Shown in pieces: positions 41,939 through 42,588 of a stretch of DNA of 42,588 nt. Origin of the DNA: Fragilariopsis cylindrus CCMP1102. Taxonomy: Eukaryota; Bacillariophyta; Bacillariophyceae; Bacillariales; Bacillariaceae. The stretch spans positions 1-42,588 of the forward strand of contig FMBT01000578.1 in NCBI GenBank assembly GCA_900095095.1, written 5' to 3'. The position numbers were made by a program, and so were the translations under genes. Every line of letters starts with the position of its first letter. Within the stretch, counting starts at the first letter, position 1. The notes below the pieces were generated by a model, which saw only the letters and a list, made by a program, of their open reading frames with translations, had not been told where the DNA came from and ran no database searches.

Positions 41939-42588
41939 TATTGATTGATTAATTTTTTGTTTTTGATTATTATTTATTGTGTGTTTAACTTAATACTACT
42001 ACTACGGCAGGTAGATACTGTAAGCTAGTCGAATCTAAAGAGGCCATGCAGCAGTGTAGTGAGTGGTTGTTGATTTTATTAGATAAAAAACGCAAGGGAT
42101 GGAAGATAAAAGGCAGTACCCTCTGGGAAAGAAGTTAGTTGTTTCGCCTTTTCCTCAGTTAACTGATTGTTGAGTGATGGCGCATTCAATGGAGAGAGAG
42201 GTTCAATGGAGAGAGAGAGCTGAGAGCGATAATTATTAGATCGTCGTTTAATGAGCTATGTATTTTTATTTGCATCTCATTATTGTTGTTTGAACAGTAT
42301 AAATCATTTATTTTTAATAAATTCTCATTAATAGCTATGCATTATTTCATCATTATTGCGTTTACAGTATAATAATAATTCTAAACGCAATAATTTGTCA
42401 TCACGTTAAATCGGAAAATAAAAGAACACTACAGTCGACTAGCGTTAACAAATACAGGTATTGCACACAAGGTCTGATAAGTGTATTTTTTGATAGATGA
42501 GATGTACTTACGTAGCCTACTGTATGTTGTTATCAACATTCCACGTACGAAAATAGAAACTAAATCATGCCAATATAAGACTAAATCA
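41939..42588. other. Upstream region of the CRAL-TRIO gene; right edge
   Basis: No gene seen. TTCAATGGAGAGAGAG occurs twice in tandem at about 42185-42218, giving a GA-rich motif about 250-280 bases upstream of the start at 41938. The rest is AT-rich. Confidence 0.45.

Overview
This is nuclear DNA from a eukaryotic microalga, most likely a polar or cold-water diatom. The genes are AT-rich and carry spliceosomal introns with GTAAGT-like donors. Their proteins are swollen by Ser, Asn, Gln, Thr and Asp tracts. Several families seen here are typical of stramenopiles: two membrane-anchored DUF3494 ice-binding proteins, a CRAL-TRIO protein with a DUF6824-like tail, a diatom ankyrin-like protein, and a Ty1/copia remnant. 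I cannot name the species. Nothing looks bacterial or organellar.

Layout: 1-195 holds the 5' end of an unidentified minus-strand gene. 767-3960 is a repeat-rich block made of eleven ~190 bp tandem units followed by the 3' end of a decayed copia element. A tRNA-Tyr with an 11-nt intron lies at 4867-4950. 5359-10429 encodes a giant LanC-like protein with a long Arg/Lys/Glu coiled coil. 11731-13053 is an ankyrin-like protein. 13514-15507 (minus) is a two-exon fatty-acid desaturase or hydroxylase. 16629-18929 is a JmjC (cupin-8) protein. 20239-23470 is a three-exon HTH/Myb-like protein. 25086-27441 is a cytochrome P450 with broken frames. 27609-30000 repeats the left-hand block (five ~190 bp units plus a shared flank). 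31757-33360 and 34739-36395 are two ice-binding protein genes inside a ~3 kb tandem duplication. 37437-38729 is a secreted SGNH/GDSL hydrolase. 39080-41350 (minus, possibly starting at 41938) is the CRAL-TRIO/DUF6824 protein.

Two themes cross the window. First, trinucleotide repeats have expanded inside nearly every gene and sit between conserved blocks. Second, many reading frames are broken by single-base shifts, often in homopolymers or microsatellites, while the protein continues clearly in another frame. Unpolished long-read consensus is the simplest explanation, so most of these genes are probably intact in the organism.

The genes do not form one pathway. The most unusual proteins are the LanC-like protein without visible zinc ligands, and the ice-binding proteins that start with an EF-hand-like loop and a transmembrane anchor rather than a signal peptide.
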